NCBI RefSeq assembly: GCF_014196455.1
Contig: NZ_JACIDS010000009.1
Location: forward strand, 1-43,943
From: Kaistia hirudinis
GTDB lineage: Bacteria; Pseudomonadota; Alphaproteobacteria; Rhizobiales; Kaistiaceae
Length of the DNA: 43,943 bases
Direction: 5' to 3'
Shown here: in pieces, positions 25,441 through 34,457 of the stretch
How the letters are laid out: the number at the start of each line of letters is the position of its first letter
Numbering within the stretch: position 1 is the first letter of the stretch
Notes under the pieces: model-generated
The model's database searches: none
The model's input: the letters and a program-made list of their open reading frames with translations, nothing else
What the model was told of the DNA's origin: nothing
Position numbers and translations under genes: made by a program

Positions 25441-26757
25441 TCAGACCAGAACGGGCTGACGCGCGATCTCGTCCTGGCCGAAGACGCGGCGATAGCGCGC
25501 GATCTCCTCGGCCGGGCCCGTCGCCTTGTTGGCATTGTCGGAGAGCTTGACCGCCGGCCGTCCATTGGCCTCGACCACCTTGCAGACCAGCGAGATGGCG
25601 GCGAGGCGGTCGTCCTTGCCGTCAGGGGCGCAGTCGCGGAAATCATTGGTGACGTTGGTGCCCCAGCCGATGGAGAGATTGACGCGACCGCGGAAATGGC
25701 GGACCGCATCCTCGATCGTGTCGATGTCCATGCCGTCGGACAGGACGATCAGCTTCTCGCGCGGATCGAGCCCATGCGAGGCCCACCAGGCGATCGCCTC
25801 TTCGGCGCCTTCGATCGGCGGCTTCGAATCCGGCCTGATGCCCTTCCAGGCGAGAATCCACTCCGGCGCATCCTTGAGGAACGCCGTGGTGCCATAGGTA
25901 TCCGGCAGGATGACGAGCAGATTGCCGTCATACATCTCGGCCCAGTCCTTCAGCACCGCATAAGGCGCCTGATGCAGCGCCGCGTCGGTCTCGGCCAGCG
26001 CGGCATAAACCATCGGCAGCTCATGCGCATTGGTGCCGATCGCCTCGAGGCCCGCATCCATCGCCATCTTGACGTTGGAGGTGCCGACGAAATTCTCGCC
26101 GAGCCCCTCCTGCAGCGCCTCGACGCACCACTTTTGCCAGAGGAAGCCGTGGCGGCGGCGCGTGCCGAAATCCGCGATCTTGAGCGGCCCCTCGCGGCCG
26201 AGCAGACGCAGCCGCTCGATCTTGCCCCAGAGCTTGGCCTTCGCCTTGGCATAGAGCACGTCGAGCTCGAAGCGGCTCATGCCCTTGACCGCGGCGCGGG
26301 CGCGCAATTCGCTGACGATCGCAAGCGCCGGGATTTCCCAGAGCGTCGTCTCGCACCAGGGCCCCTCGAACAGCAGCTCATACTGTCCGTCCGCGGTGCG
26401 GTGCAGGTCATATTCGGGCAGCTGAAAATCCGCCAGCCAGTCCAGAAACTCGGGCTTGAAGATCTGCTTCACGCCATAGAACGAATTGCCGGCGAGCCAG
26501 ATCAGTTCGTTCTTCTGGAAGCGAATGGTGCGGGCATGATCGAGCTGGTCGCGCAGCTCGCGCTCGTCGATCGCATCGGCGATCCGCACCGATTTGGTCC
26601 GGTTGATCAGGCCGAATGTCGCGCGCACATCGGGGTTCTTCTCCCGAATCAGCTGCAGCATCAGGAATTTGTAGAAATCGGTGTCGAGCAGCGAACGGAT
26701 GATCGGATCGATCCGGAAGCCGTGATTGTAGACGCGTGTCGCAATATCGAGCGTCAT
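25441..26757 (-). CDS. pncB: nicotinate phosphoribosyltransferase
   Basis: This 438-residue cytoplasmic enzyme joins nicotinate to PRPP, with ATP, to make nicotinate mononucleotide in NAD salvage. The N-terminal [16 protein letters not shown], the middle [16 protein letters not shown] and GTNAHELPM, and the C-terminal [15 protein letters not shown] and [12 protein letters not shown] are all present, and the length is right for the bacterial PncB1 group. It ends six bases before the convergent GH144-like gene. The ribosome site before ATG 26757 is weak (GGAC). Confidence 0.96.
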   Translation of the reverse strand: MTLDIATRVYNHGFRIDPIIRSLLDTDFYKFLMLQLIREKNPDVRATFGLINRTKSVRIADAIDERELRDQLDHARTIRFQKNELIWLAGNSFYGVKQIFKPEFLDWLADFQLPEYDLHRTADGQYELLFEGPWCETTLWEIPALAIVSELRARAAVKGMSRFELDVLYAKAKAKLWGKIERLRLLGREGPLKIADFGTRRRHGFLWQKWCVEALQEGLGENFVGTSNVKMAMDAGLEAIGTNAHELPMVYAALAETDAALHQAPYAVLKDWAEMYDGNLLVILPDTYGTTAFLKDAPEWILAWKGIRPDSKPPIEGAEEAIAWWASHGLDPREKLIVLSDGMDIDTIEDAVRHFRGRVNLSIGWGTNVTNDFRDCAPDGKDDRLAAISLVCKVVEANGRPAVKLSDNANKATGPAEEIARYRRVFGQDEIARQPVLV

Positions 26758-26997
26758 GAAGTGTCCGTCCGGCGAAGCGGAGGAACGGCGGTGGCGTTCC
26801 CTCCTGAAGGCATGGCGACCGGTGGGCCCGGCCGTCCGACGTCACGCTTTGAAGCGTTTCACGCAATCAATCAGGCTGAAAGGCCCACCGCAAGGCCCGC
26901 GAGTCTCAGGCTGGCAATTCGGCCGGCCATCCGCCATATAGTCGCCCATGGCGGTCCGACGAGCGAGGCTCGGAACGCCCGTGGCAGCAGGCGCGGC

Positions 26998-27879
26998 ATG
27001 ACCATCCCCTTCGTCAAGATGAACGGAATCGGCAACGAGATCACCGTGGTGGACCTCCGCGGCGCCGGTCGTCGCCTGGATGGAGAGACCGCACGCCGCC
27101 TCGCCGCCGACCCGCGCACCGCCTTCGACCAGTTGATGGCGATCGAGCCGCCGCGGAGCGCCGGCACCGACGCGTTCATGACGATCTTCAACACCGATGG
27201 CTCGGTCTCCGGCGCCTGCGGCAACGGAACGCGCTGCGTCGCGCTGGTCCTCGCCGATGAGAGCGGCCGGCCGGAGCATGTGCTGGAGACCTCGGCGGGG
27301 CGTCTCGCGGTGCGCGCCGAGAATGCGTCGCGCATCACCGTTGACATGGGCACGCCGCGCTTCGGCTGGCAGGAGATCCCGCTCGCCGAGCCCTTCGCCG
27401 ATACGCGCGCGATCGAACTGCAGGTCGGCCCGATCGACGCGCCGATCCTGCATTCGCCGTCAGTCGTCAATGTCGGCAATCCGCATGCGATCTTCTGGGT
27501 CGACGATGTCGAGGCCATCGACCTCGCGCGGATCGGCCCAATGCTGGAGCATCATCCGCTCTTCCCGGAGCGCGCCAATATCTCGCTGGCTTCCGTCACG
27601 TGCGACCATGCGCTGACGCTCAAGGTCTGGGAGCGTGGCGTCGGCCTGACGCGGGCTTGCGGCTCGGCCGCCTGCGCCGCCGCCGTCTGCGCCGCACGGA
27701 CCGGTCGCACCGGGCGCAGCGTCGACGTCACGCTGCCGGGCGGTGTGCTGTCGATCGAATGGCGTGCCGACGACCACATCCTGATGACCGGCCCGGCCGA
27801 ATATGAATGGTCCGGGACGATCGCGCTCGGGGACGAACTGGCGATCACCGTGGCCGAACAGCACGCGGTTCCGGCCTGA
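26998..27879 (+). CDS. dapF: diaminopimelate epimerase
   Basis: This 293-residue PLP-independent epimerase converts LL- to meso-diaminopimelate for lysine and peptidoglycan synthesis. The catalytic pair is Cys74 in [10 protein letters not shown] and Cys221 in TRACGSAAC, each in one half of the pseudo-twofold protein. [11 protein letters not shown] starts the enzyme correctly, and [11 protein letters not shown] and [11 protein letters not shown] are typical. The frame is open far upstream across pncB, but that part is the shadow of pncB. The ribosome site is weak. It begins the core block dapF-mtaB-ftsY-yciB. Confidence 0.96.
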   Translation: MTIPFVKMNGIGNEITVVDLRGAGRRLDGETARRLAADPRTAFDQLMAIEPPRSAGTDAFMTIFNTDGSVSGACGNGTRCVALVLADESGRPEHVLETSAGRLAVRAENASRITVDMGTPRFGWQEIPLAEPFADTRAIELQVGPIDAPILHSPSVVNVGNPHAIFWVDDVEAIDLARIGPMLEHHPLFPERANISLASVTCDHALTLKVWERGVGLTRACGSAACAAAVCAARTGRTGRSVDVTLPGGVLSIEWRADDHILMTGPAEYEWSGTIALGDELAITVAEQHAVPA

Positions 27880-27917
27880 GGCTGGCCTTTCCGCCGGCTT
27901 TCGGCCATTAACGAGCC

Positions 27918-29189
27918 ATGACCGCAGCGCGCCAGTCTCTCGACGTCCTCACATTCGGTTGCCGCCTGAACGCCCTCGAATCCGAGGTCATGCGCCAGCG
28001 CGCCCGCGAGGCGGGTCTCGAGGATGCCGTGCTGGTCAATAGCTGCGCCGTGACGGCGGAAGCCGTGAGCCAGGCGCGGCAGGCGATCCGCCGGGCGCGG
28101 CGGGAGCGGCCCGATGCGCGGATCGTGGTCACCGGCTGCGCGGCACAGATCGACCCGGCCGCTTTTGCCGCCATGCCCGAGGTCGACCGCGTGCTCGGCA
28201 ATGCGGAGAAGCTGCTCGGCGCCTCCTACGATTTCTCCAACACGTTGGAAAATAAGGCGAATGTCGCCGACATCGCCGCGGTGCGCGAGACGGCCGGCCA
28301 TCTCGTCGCCGGCATGGACGGGCACACCCGCGCCTTTGTCGAGATCCAGAACGGCTGCGACCATCGCTGCACCTTCTGCGTCATTCCCTATGGCCGCGGC
28401 CCGTCGCGCTCCGTGCCGATGGGCGCCGTGGTCGAGCAGATCCGCCGCCTGGTCGAGGCCGGCCATGGCGAGATCGTGCTGACGGGCGTCGACATCACCG
28501 CCTATGGCGCGGACCTGCCGGGCAAGCCGACGCTCGGCACGCTGGTCACCAAGATCTTGAAATTCCTGCCGGAATTGCTGCGCCTCCGCCTGTCCTCGCT
28601 CGATACGATCGAGGTCGACCCGGCACTGATGCGCGCAATCGGGACGGAGGAGCGGCTGATGCCGCATTTCCATCTCTCGCTCCAGGCCGGCGACGACATG
28701 ATCCTGAAGCGGATGAAGCGGCGGCACCTCCGCGCCGATTCGCTCGCCTTCTGCGAGGCCGTGCGTCGCGAACGGCACGACGCGGTATTTGGGGCGGATC
28801 TGATCGCCGGCTTCCCGACCGAGAGCGAGGCGATGTTCGCCAATACGCTTCGCCTCGCGGAGGATTGCGGCCTCACCTTCCTGCATGTCTTCCCCTTCTC
28901 CGCGCGGCCGGGCACGCCCGCCGCCCGGATGCCGTCCTTGGCGAAAGAAGAAGTGAAGGCGCGGGCGGCGCGGCTGCGCGCCGAGGGCGCACGCCGGCTT
29001 TCGGCCTTTCTCGACGGCGAGATCGGGCGCACGCGGTCCGTCCTGGTCGAGCGCGGCGGCAAGGGACGGACCGAGCAGTTCGCGCCCGTCCGCATCGACG
29101 GCGTGGCGCCCGGGACCATCCTGCCGGTCCGGATCACCGGACGATCCGGCGGGGAACTTATTGCAGCGGCATTGGAACAGGCGGCCTGA
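27918..29189 (+). CDS. mtaB: tRNA t6A37 methylthiotransferase MtaB
   Basis: This 423-residue radical-SAM enzyme converts N6-threonylcarbamoyladenosine to its 2-methylthio form at tRNA position 37. The N-terminal UPF0004 domain carries the three auxiliary-cluster cysteines C15 (TFGCRLN), C43 (NSCAV) and C74 (TGCAA). The radical-SAM cluster is C147, C151 and C154 in CDHRCTFC. GADLIAGFPTES and HVFPFSARPGTPA follow, then a short TRAM-like C-terminus. It lies 38 bases after dapF and three bases before ftsY. Confidence 0.95.
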   Translation: MTAARQSLDVLTFGCRLNALESEVMRQRAREAGLEDAVLVNSCAVTAEAVSQARQAIRRARRERPDARIVVTGCAAQIDPAAFAAMPEVDRVLGNAEKLLGASYDFSNTLENKANVADIAAVRETAGHLVAGMDGHTRAFVEIQNGCDHRCTFCVIPYGRGPSRSVPMGAVVEQIRRLVEAGHGEIVLTGVDITAYGADLPGKPTLGTLVTKILKFLPELLRLRLSSLDTIEVDPALMRAIGTEERLMPHFHLSLQAGDDMILKRMKRRHLRADSLAFCEAVRRERHDAVFGADLIAGFPTESEAMFANTLRLAEDCGLTFLHVFPFSARPGTPAARMPSLAKEEVKARAARLRAEGARRLSAFLDGEIGRTRSVLVERGGKGRTEQFAPVRIDGVAPGTILPVRITGRSGGELIAAALEQAA

Positions 29190-29192
29190 CCC

Positions 29193-30320
29193 ATGAGTGA
29201 AGAGAAGAAGGGCTTCTTCCGCCGCATCTTCAGCGGCGGCAAGGAGACGACGGTCGAGACGCCCGAGACCGAGCTGCCGGAAATCGAGGCCGAGGCCGAA
29301 GAGACCTTCGAGGCGGCGGCAAGCGAACCGACGTCCCCGGAGCCACCCGCGCTTCCCGTGATCCCGGAGGCGCCGGTCGTTGCCGAGGCACCCGCGCCGC
29401 GCCTTTCCTGGTTCCAGCGCCTCAAGGCGGGATTGTCGCGGTCCTCGAGCGCGATCACGGACGGCATCGCCTCGGTCTTCACCAAGCGCAAGCTCGATGC
29501 CGCGACGCTGGAGGAGTTCGAGGATCTGCTGATCCAGGCCGATCTCGGCGTCGCCACCGCGAGCGCGATCACGGAGGCGCTCGCCAAGGGCCGCTTCGAC
29601 AAGGAGATTGAGGGCGACGAGGTCAAGGCGATCCTCGCCGAGGAAGTCGGCCGCGTCCTAACGCCCGTCGCCCGGCCGCTGGTGATCGACGGGGCGCGGA
29701 AGCCCCATGTCATCCTGGTGGTCGGCGTCAACGGCACCGGCAAGACGACGACGATCGGCAAGCTGGCGGCGAAGTTCCGCGCCGAGGGCCGTTCCGTGAT
29801 GCTCGCGGCCGGCGACACGTTCCGCGCCGCGGCGGTCGAGCAGTTGAAGATATGGGGTCAGCGCACCGGCGCGAGCGTCATCGCGCGGGCGACCGGGGCC
29901 GACGCGGCCGGCCTCGCCTTCGACGCGCTGAAGGAAGCGCAGGCCAACGGCACCGACGTGCTGCTGATCGACACGGCCGGCCGGCTGCAGAACCGCGCCG
30001 AGCTGATGGCGGAACTCGAAAAGATCATCCGCGTCATCAAGAAACACGATCCGAGCGCGCCGCACACCGTGCTGCTCACCCTGGATGCGACGACGGGCCA
30101 GAACGCGCTCTCGCAGGTCGAGATCTTCGGCCGCACAGCCGGCGTCACCGGCCTCGTCATGACCAAGCTCGACGGCACGGCGCGCGGCGGCATCCTGGTG
30201 GCGATCGCGGCGAGATTCGGCCTTCCCATCCACTTCATCGGCGTCGGCGAAGGCGTCGACGACCTCGAGCCCTTCGAGGCGAACGACTTCGCCCGCGCCA
30301 TCGCCGGCATCGCGACGTGA
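29193..30320 (+). CDS. ftsY: signal recognition particle receptor FtsY
   Basis: This 375-residue SRP-family GTPase receives ribosome-SRP complexes at the cytoplasmic membrane. An acidic A domain of about 70 residues (rich in Glu and Pro) precedes the N domain (four-helix bundle, about 75-155) and the G domain. G1 is GVNGTGKTTTIGKLA, the SRP insert follows in DTFRAAAVEQLKIW, G3 is DTAGR, G4 is TKLDG and the C-terminal motif is GVGEGVDDLEPF. The start lies three bases after the mtaB stop, so the genes are co-transcribed. Confidence 0.97.
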   Translation: MSEEKKGFFRRIFSGGKETTVETPETELPEIEAEAEETFEAAASEPTSPEPPALPVIPEAPVVAEAPAPRLSWFQRLKAGLSRSSSAITDGIASVFTKRKLDAATLEEFEDLLIQADLGVATASAITEALAKGRFDKEIEGDEVKAILAEEVGRVLTPVARPLVIDGARKPHVILVVGVNGTGKTTTIGKLAAKFRAEGRSVMLAAGDTFRAAAVEQLKIWGQRTGASVIARATGADAAGLAFDALKEAQANGTDVLLIDTAGRLQNRAELMAELEKIIRVIKKHDPSAPHTVLLTLDATTGQNALSQVEIFGRTAGVTGLVMTKLDGTARGGILVAIAARFGLPIHFIGVGEGVDDLEPFEANDFARAIAGIAT

Positions 30321-30339
30321 CGAAAATCCTTTAACCCGA

Positions 30340-30360
30340 CCGAGATCCGCCCTATCTCGG
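30340..30360 (+). other. small hairpin between ftsY and yciB
   Basis: CCGAGAT (30340-30346) pairs with ATCTCGG (30354-30360) around seven bases. There is no T-run, so it is at most a weak attenuator in the 65-bp gap. Confidence 0.35.
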
Positions 30361-30385
30361 ACCGACCACCACACGAAGGCGGACG

Positions 30386-30988
30386 ATGACGAACCTGCTC
30401 GAACGCGCGCCGAACGATCCCAAGCACAAGGATCTGAACCCGATCCTCAAGCTCGCCCTCGAGCTCGGCCCGCTCGGCGTGTTCTTCTTCGCCAATGCCC
30501 GCCTCGACATCTTCTGGGCGACAGGCGCCTTCATGGTCGCGACGCTGGTGGCGCTCGCCGTCTCCTTCGCGCTGACGCGGCGCCTGCCGATCATGCCGCT
30601 GGTCACCGGCATCGTCGTCGTCGTCTTCGGCGGGCTGACCCTCTACCTGCACGACGAAACCTTCATCAAGATGAAGCCGACCATCGTCAACGCGCTGTTC
30701 GGGCTCACCCTGCTTGGCGGCCTTCTCTTCGGCAAGGCGCTGCTCGGCTATGTCTTCGATTCCGTCTTCCACCTGACCGATGAAGGCTGGCGCAAGCTCA
30801 CCTTCCGCTGGGGCGTCTTCTTCCTCGTCCTCGCCGTGCTCAACGAAGTGATCTGGCGGACCTTCCCGACCGATATCTGGGTGAATTTCAAGGTCTTCGG
30901 CATCATGCCGCTGACCTTCGTCTTCACGCTGCTGCAACTGCCATTGATCAACCGGACGACGATCGAGGACAAGAAGGCGGCGGAGTAG
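30386..30988 (+). CDS. yciB: inner membrane-spanning protein YciB (septation protein A / IspZ family)
   Basis: This 200-residue integral membrane protein has about five helices, among them [19 protein letters not shown] (family signature), [18 protein letters not shown] and [36 protein letters not shown] and [14 protein letters not shown] are also typical. The family acts in cell-envelope growth and septation in enteric bacteria; direct biochemical activity is not known. Its place after ftsY is the standard Hyphomicrobiales order. The C-terminus is short and charged. Confidence 0.93.
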   Translation: MTNLLERAPNDPKHKDLNPILKLALELGPLGVFFFANARLDIFWATGAFMVATLVALAVSFALTRRLPIMPLVTGIVVVVFGGLTLYLHDETFIKMKPTIVNALFGLTLLGGLLFGKALLGYVFDSVFHLTDEGWRKLTFRWGVFFLVLAVLNEVIWRTFPTDIWVNFKVFGIMPLTFVFTLLQLPLINRTTIEDKKAAE

Positions 30989-31017
30989 TCTTTCGACAGC
31001 CGTTCGCTGAGCGCCCT

Positions 31018-31140
31018 TCATTCATCCCGAACAGGTGTCATTGCCGGGCTCGACCCGGGATCCCTACAGCCGAGGCGGCAAGCGGCCACGCGCTTCAGGC
31101 TGCATGGATCCCGGCTTTCGCCGGGATGACGGAGAATGAA
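31018..31140. repeat. intergenic palindromic repeat element, about 123 bp
   Basis: The segment opens with TTCATTCATCCC and ends with the inverse GGGATGACGGAGAATGAA. Inside, CCGGGCTCGACCCGGGATCC and GGATCCCGGCTTTCGCCGGG form further complementary arms, so the whole can fold into one long imperfect hairpin. Elements of this look are common between genes of alphaproteobacteria. It separates the convergent yciB and ccmG genes and could end transcription from both sides. I saw no second copy in the window. Confidence 0.7.
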
Positions 31141-31156
31141 CGATGCCGACGGTGCG

Positions 31157-31750
31157 CTAGCCCGCAACCGCCTTCTCGATCTCCGGCATCAGCTTTGCCT
31201 TGAGGCTTTCCTCGTCCAGCGGGCCGATGAATTTGTAGCGGATGGTGCCGTCGGGGCCGAGGAGGAAGGTTTCGGGGACGCCATAGACGCCCCAGTCGAT
31301 CGCCGTGCGGCCGTTTGCGTCGACGCCGATCGCGGCAAAGGGGTTGCCGAGCTGGCCAAGGAAGCGGGCGGCGTTGTCCGCCTGGTCCTTGTAGTTGATG
31401 CCGACAAGACGGATGCGCGGGTCGCTCGCGAGCTGCTCCAGGATCGGATGCTCGGCGCGGCAGGGCGCGCACCAGGACGCCCAGACATTCACCAGCGTGG
31501 GCTTGCCCTTCAGCGCCTCCGTATCGAGGCCGGGAAGGTTCATGCCCGCGAGCGGCGGCAGCTTGGTCAGGGGGGCCGGCTTGCCGACCAGCACCGAGGG
31601 GACGAGCGCGGGATCGCCGCCTTTTTCGAGGCTGACGAGGAAGATGGTGAACAGCGCGGCGACGACGACGAGCGGCGCGAACATCACCACCCAAAAAAGC
31701 GGATGGCGCCGCGGCCGCGCCGTCTCGCTCGCGCTCTTGGGATCGCTCAT
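31157..31750 (-). CDS. ccmG: cytochrome c biogenesis thiol:disulfide reductase CcmG/DsbE
   Basis: This 197-residue membrane-anchored periplasmic thioredoxin reduces apocytochrome c thiols before heme attachment. One N-terminal helix (about residues 19-41) is an uncleaved anchor. The thioredoxin domain has NVWASWCAPCRAEHP with Cys94 and Cys97, then the CcmG-specific YGVPETFLLGPDGTI. Its ATG overlaps the ccmD stop by four bases (ATGA). The open frame continues upstream to 31846, but only as the shadow of ccmD. Confidence 0.95.
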   Translation of the reverse strand: MSDPKSASETARPRRHPLFWVVMFAPLVVVAALFTIFLVSLEKGGDPALVPSVLVGKPAPLTKLPPLAGMNLPGLDTEALKGKPTLVNVWASWCAPCRAEHPILEQLASDPRIRLVGINYKDQADNAARFLGQLGNPFAAIGVDANGRTAIDWGVYGVPETFLLGPDGTIRYKFIGPLDEESLKAKLMPEIEKAVAG

Positions 31751-31926
31751 GACGCGCTCCCGCCTTTCGCCGAGCGGCGGCGGATGCCGCGCGCTTCCAG
31801 CGCGGCGAGGCGGCGGCGCTGCGCCCGACCATCGAGCACGATCCACAGCGCCAGCGCGATCACGATGACGGCCGTCGCGCCATAGGCGGCGAGGATGAAG
31901 GACGCATGATTGCCGAGGTCGATCAC
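31747..31926 (-). CDS. ccmD: heme exporter protein CcmD
   Basis: This 59-residue single-helix membrane protein stabilises the CcmC-CcmE heme complex. It reads MIDLGNHASFILAAYG from a GTG start, followed by one helix (about residues 13-31) and a basic tail RAQRRRLAALEARGIRRR, all typical of CcmD. The GTG overlaps the ccmC stop (GTGA) and its own stop overlaps ccmG (ATGA), so three genes are chained by four-base overlaps. Confidence 0.9.
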   Translation of the reverse strand: MIDLGNHASFILAAYGATAVIVIALALWIVLDGRAQRRRLAALEARGIRRRSAKGGSAS

Positions 31927-32666
31927 GCGGCGGCCCCCGAGGCGGAGGCGACGGCGACCAGTTCCAGCGCGCGGATGCGGCGGCGCAGGATCTCGTTGCG
32001 CATCGCCATCAGCGCGAGCGCGAGGAAGAGCAGCGTCGCGCCGACGGCGCAGATGAAAAGCGGATAGAGCAGGCTCGCATCGATCGTCGAGCCGCCCATG
32101 CGGAAGACCGAGGCCGGCTGGTGCAACGTGTTCCACCAATCGACCGAGAACTTGATGATCGGGATGTTGACCGAACCGACGAGGATCAGCACCGCCGCGA
32201 CGCGTCCGGCCCGGTTCGGATCCTCGACCGCGCTCCAGAGCGCCATCAGGCCGAGATACATCAGGAAGAGCACGAAGACCGAGGTGAGCCGCGCATCCCA
32301 AACCCACCATGTGCCCCACATCGGCTTGCCCCAGAGCGAGCCGGTGACGAGCGCGATCAGCGTGAAGGCGGCGCCCACGGGCGCGATCGCCTTGGCGGCG
32401 ACATCGGCGAGGGGATGGCGCCAGACCAGCGTGCCGAGCGCCGAGGCCGCCATCAGCCCATAGCCGAACATGGACAGCCAGGCGGCCGGGACATGGATGA
32501 ACATGATCTTCACCGTCTCGCCCTGCTGGTAATCGGGCGGGGCGACGAACAGCGCCAGATAGAGGCCGAGGCCGAGCACGACGGCCGTCGCCGCCCAGAG
32601 CCACGGCAGGATCCGGCCGGCGAGCGCCATGAAGCGGGTCGGGTTTGCGAGGTCGATCAGCGCCAT
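31923..32666 (-). CDS. ccmC: heme exporter permease CcmC
   Basis: This 247-residue membrane protein has six helices and loads heme onto CcmE. The WWD heme-handling motif is WGTWWVWDARLTS, with conserved histidines in FIHVPAAW and in the loop WWNTLHQPAS. ATG 32666 is preceded by GAGG at six bases; ATG 32702 would add 12 residues. In related genomes ccmA and ccmB stand upstream. Here the 293 bp upstream show neither, and a divergent DUF1254 gene follows, so ccmAB must be elsewhere if the system is complete. Confidence 0.95.
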   Translation of the reverse strand: MALIDLANPTRFMALAGRILPWLWAATAVVLGLGLYLALFVAPPDYQQGETVKIMFIHVPAAWLSMFGYGLMAASALGTLVWRHPLADVAAKAIAPVGAAFTLIALVTGSLWGKPMWGTWWVWDARLTSVFVLFLMYLGLMALWSAVEDPNRAGRVAAVLILVGSVNIPIIKFSVDWWNTLHQPASVFRMGGSTIDASLLYPLFICAVGATLLFLALALMAMRNEILRRRIRALELVAVASASGAAA

Positions 32667-32959
32667 GTCCACCTCAATAGGCGGGGTGCCGGCTTCCCGC
32701 AACGCTCCGCACTCCCGAACGGATCAAATTGCCGCGCACAACCCGTCATCGCGCGGGCGACGCCGGGGCAGGGCCGGCCGGACACGGCTCGATGGCGGCC
32801 GGGACAAGAGGGCAGAGGGTGGGTCCGTCCGGCAACGATAGCGATCAATCGCGACGAACTGTCGTGATTTGGCAAGTGAATCGCCACTGCCTTCCCTATT
32901 GATGGAAGTACCTTCAGCGGAGTGCCGAAGGCGAGCATGTGCATTCGAGGAAGAAAATT

Positions 32960-34390
32960 ATGACGATCTCGCGTCGAAATCTGATGCTGGGCGGCGCTGC
33001 CGCGCTGGCCATGCCCGCCTTGTCGGGCGCGGCGTTCGCGCTCGACGGGCCGATCCATGATCTCGTCGAGACGACCGACGAGTTCCGGATTGCTTCGGAC
33101 GCCTATGTCTTCGGCTATCCGCTCGTCACCATGGAGATGACGCGGCGGATCGTCACCAATGTCGCGAAGCAGGAAGGATCCCGCGGCCCCGAGGGCACGC
33201 TGATCAAGCTGCGCAGCTATCCGGATGCGAGCTTCCGCGACGTGACCGCGCCGAACGCGGACACGCTCTATACGACCGCCTTCTTCGATGTCGGCGACGA
33301 GCCCTGGGTGGTCAGCGTCCCCGACATGAAGGGCCGCTATTTCCTGCTGCCCTTCCTCTCCGGCTGGACCGACGTCTTCCAGGTCCCCGGCTCGCGCACG
33401 ACCGGCACCGGCGCGCAGACCTATCTCGTCACCGGCCCCGGCTGGTCGGGCACGGTGCCGGACGGCATGGTGCAGCTCAAATCGCCGACCAGCATGGTCT
33501 GGATGCTCGGGCGCATCTATTGCACGGGCACGCCGGAGGATTATGCCGCCGTCCATGCGCTGCAGGACCAGTTCAAGCTCTACCCGCTCAGCAAGGGCCC
33601 GGACTATGTTCCGCCGGCCGGCAAGGTCGATCCGTCGATCGACATGAAGACGCCGGTCCGCGACCAGGTCAACGCGTTCACGGCGGCGGAGTATTTCACG
33701 CTCCTGGCCGATCTCATGAAGCGCAACCCGCCCGCGCCCGCCGACGCGCCGGCGCTGGAACAGTTCAAGACGATCGGTCTCGTCGCGGGCGAATCCTTCG
33801 ATCCGAAGTCGGTCGACAAGCGCTGGGATAAGCGCCTGCCGTCGCTTTCCTTCGATCGCATCATGCTGCACTTCAAGGACAGCCATGGTGACGTCGAGGA
33901 GATCAATGGCTGGGGTTATACGACCAAGACCGGCGTCTATGGCACCGACTATCTGCAGCGCGCGCTCATCACCGCGATCGGCCTCGGCGCCAACCGGCCG
34001 CAGGACGCCGTCTATCCGACGTCGCTCAAGGATGAGCATCACCGGCACTATGACGGATCGAAGAACTATGTGCTCCGCTTCCCGGCCGGCCAGCTGCCCC
34101 CGGTCAAGGGCTTCTGGTCGCTGACCATGTATGACGAGGCGATGTTCTTCGTCGCCAACCCGATCAACCGCTACTCCATGAGCATCCGGACCAACCCGGT
34201 CTACGAGGCGGATGGTTCGCTCGTGATTCTCATCCAGAACGAGAGCCCGGGTGCCGGCAAGGAAGCCAACTGGCTGCCTTCGCCTAAGGGCCGCTTCAAC
34301 CTGATGCTGCGCCTCTACTGGCCCGACGAGAGCCAGCCTTCCATCCTCGATGGATCCTGGGTCATTCCCCCGGTGACCAAGGCGGGCTGA
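32960..34390 (+). CDS. Tat-exported DUF1254/DUF1214 protein
   Basis: This 476-residue protein begins with a twin-arginine signal: SRRNLMLGG, a hydrophobic run and a cut after AAFA (about residue 24). DUF1254 covers about residues 40-180 (YVFGYPLVTMEMTRR, APNADTLYTTAFFDV, GRYFLLPFLSGWTDVF). DUF1214 is at the C-terminus (GFWSLTMYDEAMFFVANPINRYS, LPSPKGRFNLMLRLYWP). The biochemical role of these domains is poorly known; Tat export suggests folding or cofactor binding before export. ATG 32960 follows GAGGA at nine bases, better than the earlier ATG at 32939. The gene stands alone; the 293-bp upstream region holds no other gene. Confidence 0.88.
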   Translation: MTISRRNLMLGGAAALAMPALSGAAFALDGPIHDLVETTDEFRIASDAYVFGYPLVTMEMTRRIVTNVAKQEGSRGPEGTLIKLRSYPDASFRDVTAPNADTLYTTAFFDVGDEPWVVSVPDMKGRYFLLPFLSGWTDVFQVPGSRTTGTGAQTYLVTGPGWSGTVPDGMVQLKSPTSMVWMLGRIYCTGTPEDYAAVHALQDQFKLYPLSKGPDYVPPAGKVDPSIDMKTPVRDQVNAFTAAEYFTLLADLMKRNPPAPADAPALEQFKTIGLVAGESFDPKSVDKRWDKRLPSLSFDRIMLHFKDSHGDVEEINGWGYTTKTGVYGTDYLQRALITAIGLGANRPQDAVYPTSLKDEHHRHYDGSKNYVLRFPAGQLPPVKGFWSLTMYDEAMFFVANPINRYSMSIRTNPVYEADGSLVILIQNESPGAGKEANWLPSPKGRFNLMLRLYWPDESQPSILDGSWVIPPVTKAG

Positions 34391-34404
34391 GTCTTCCAGG
34401 GCCA

Positions 34405-34435
34405 GGACTCCCGCGCCCCCGAGGCGCGGGAGTCC
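34405..34435. terminator. bidirectional hairpin between convergent genes
   Basis: GGACTCCCGCGCC (34405-34417) pairs perfectly with 34423-34435 around a five-base loop. It lies 14 bases after the DUF1254 stop and 22 bases after the end of the arabinofuranosidase gene on the other strand. No T-run is present, so termination strength is uncertain. Confidence 0.65.
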
Positions 34436-34457
34436 ATTCCGGCCGTTTCCCGGCCGC

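Noticed and set aside
25696-26997. 434-codon upstream extension of dapF
   Set aside because: It runs antisense through pncB; the true DapF N-terminus starts at 26998.
32667-32959. A small gene or ccmA/ccmB remnant in the gap upstream of ccmC
   Set aside because: No frame shows ABC ATPase or permease motifs or any other protein-like sequence.
32657-34048. 463-residue open frame opposite the DUF1254 gene
   Set aside because: Antisense of a gene with a Tat signal and two recognised domains; its own sequence resembles nothing.
34405-34435. Hairpin as a mobile-element or attachment site
   Set aside because: It lies between two convergent genes with no integrase, duplication or tRNA nearby; a terminator explains it.
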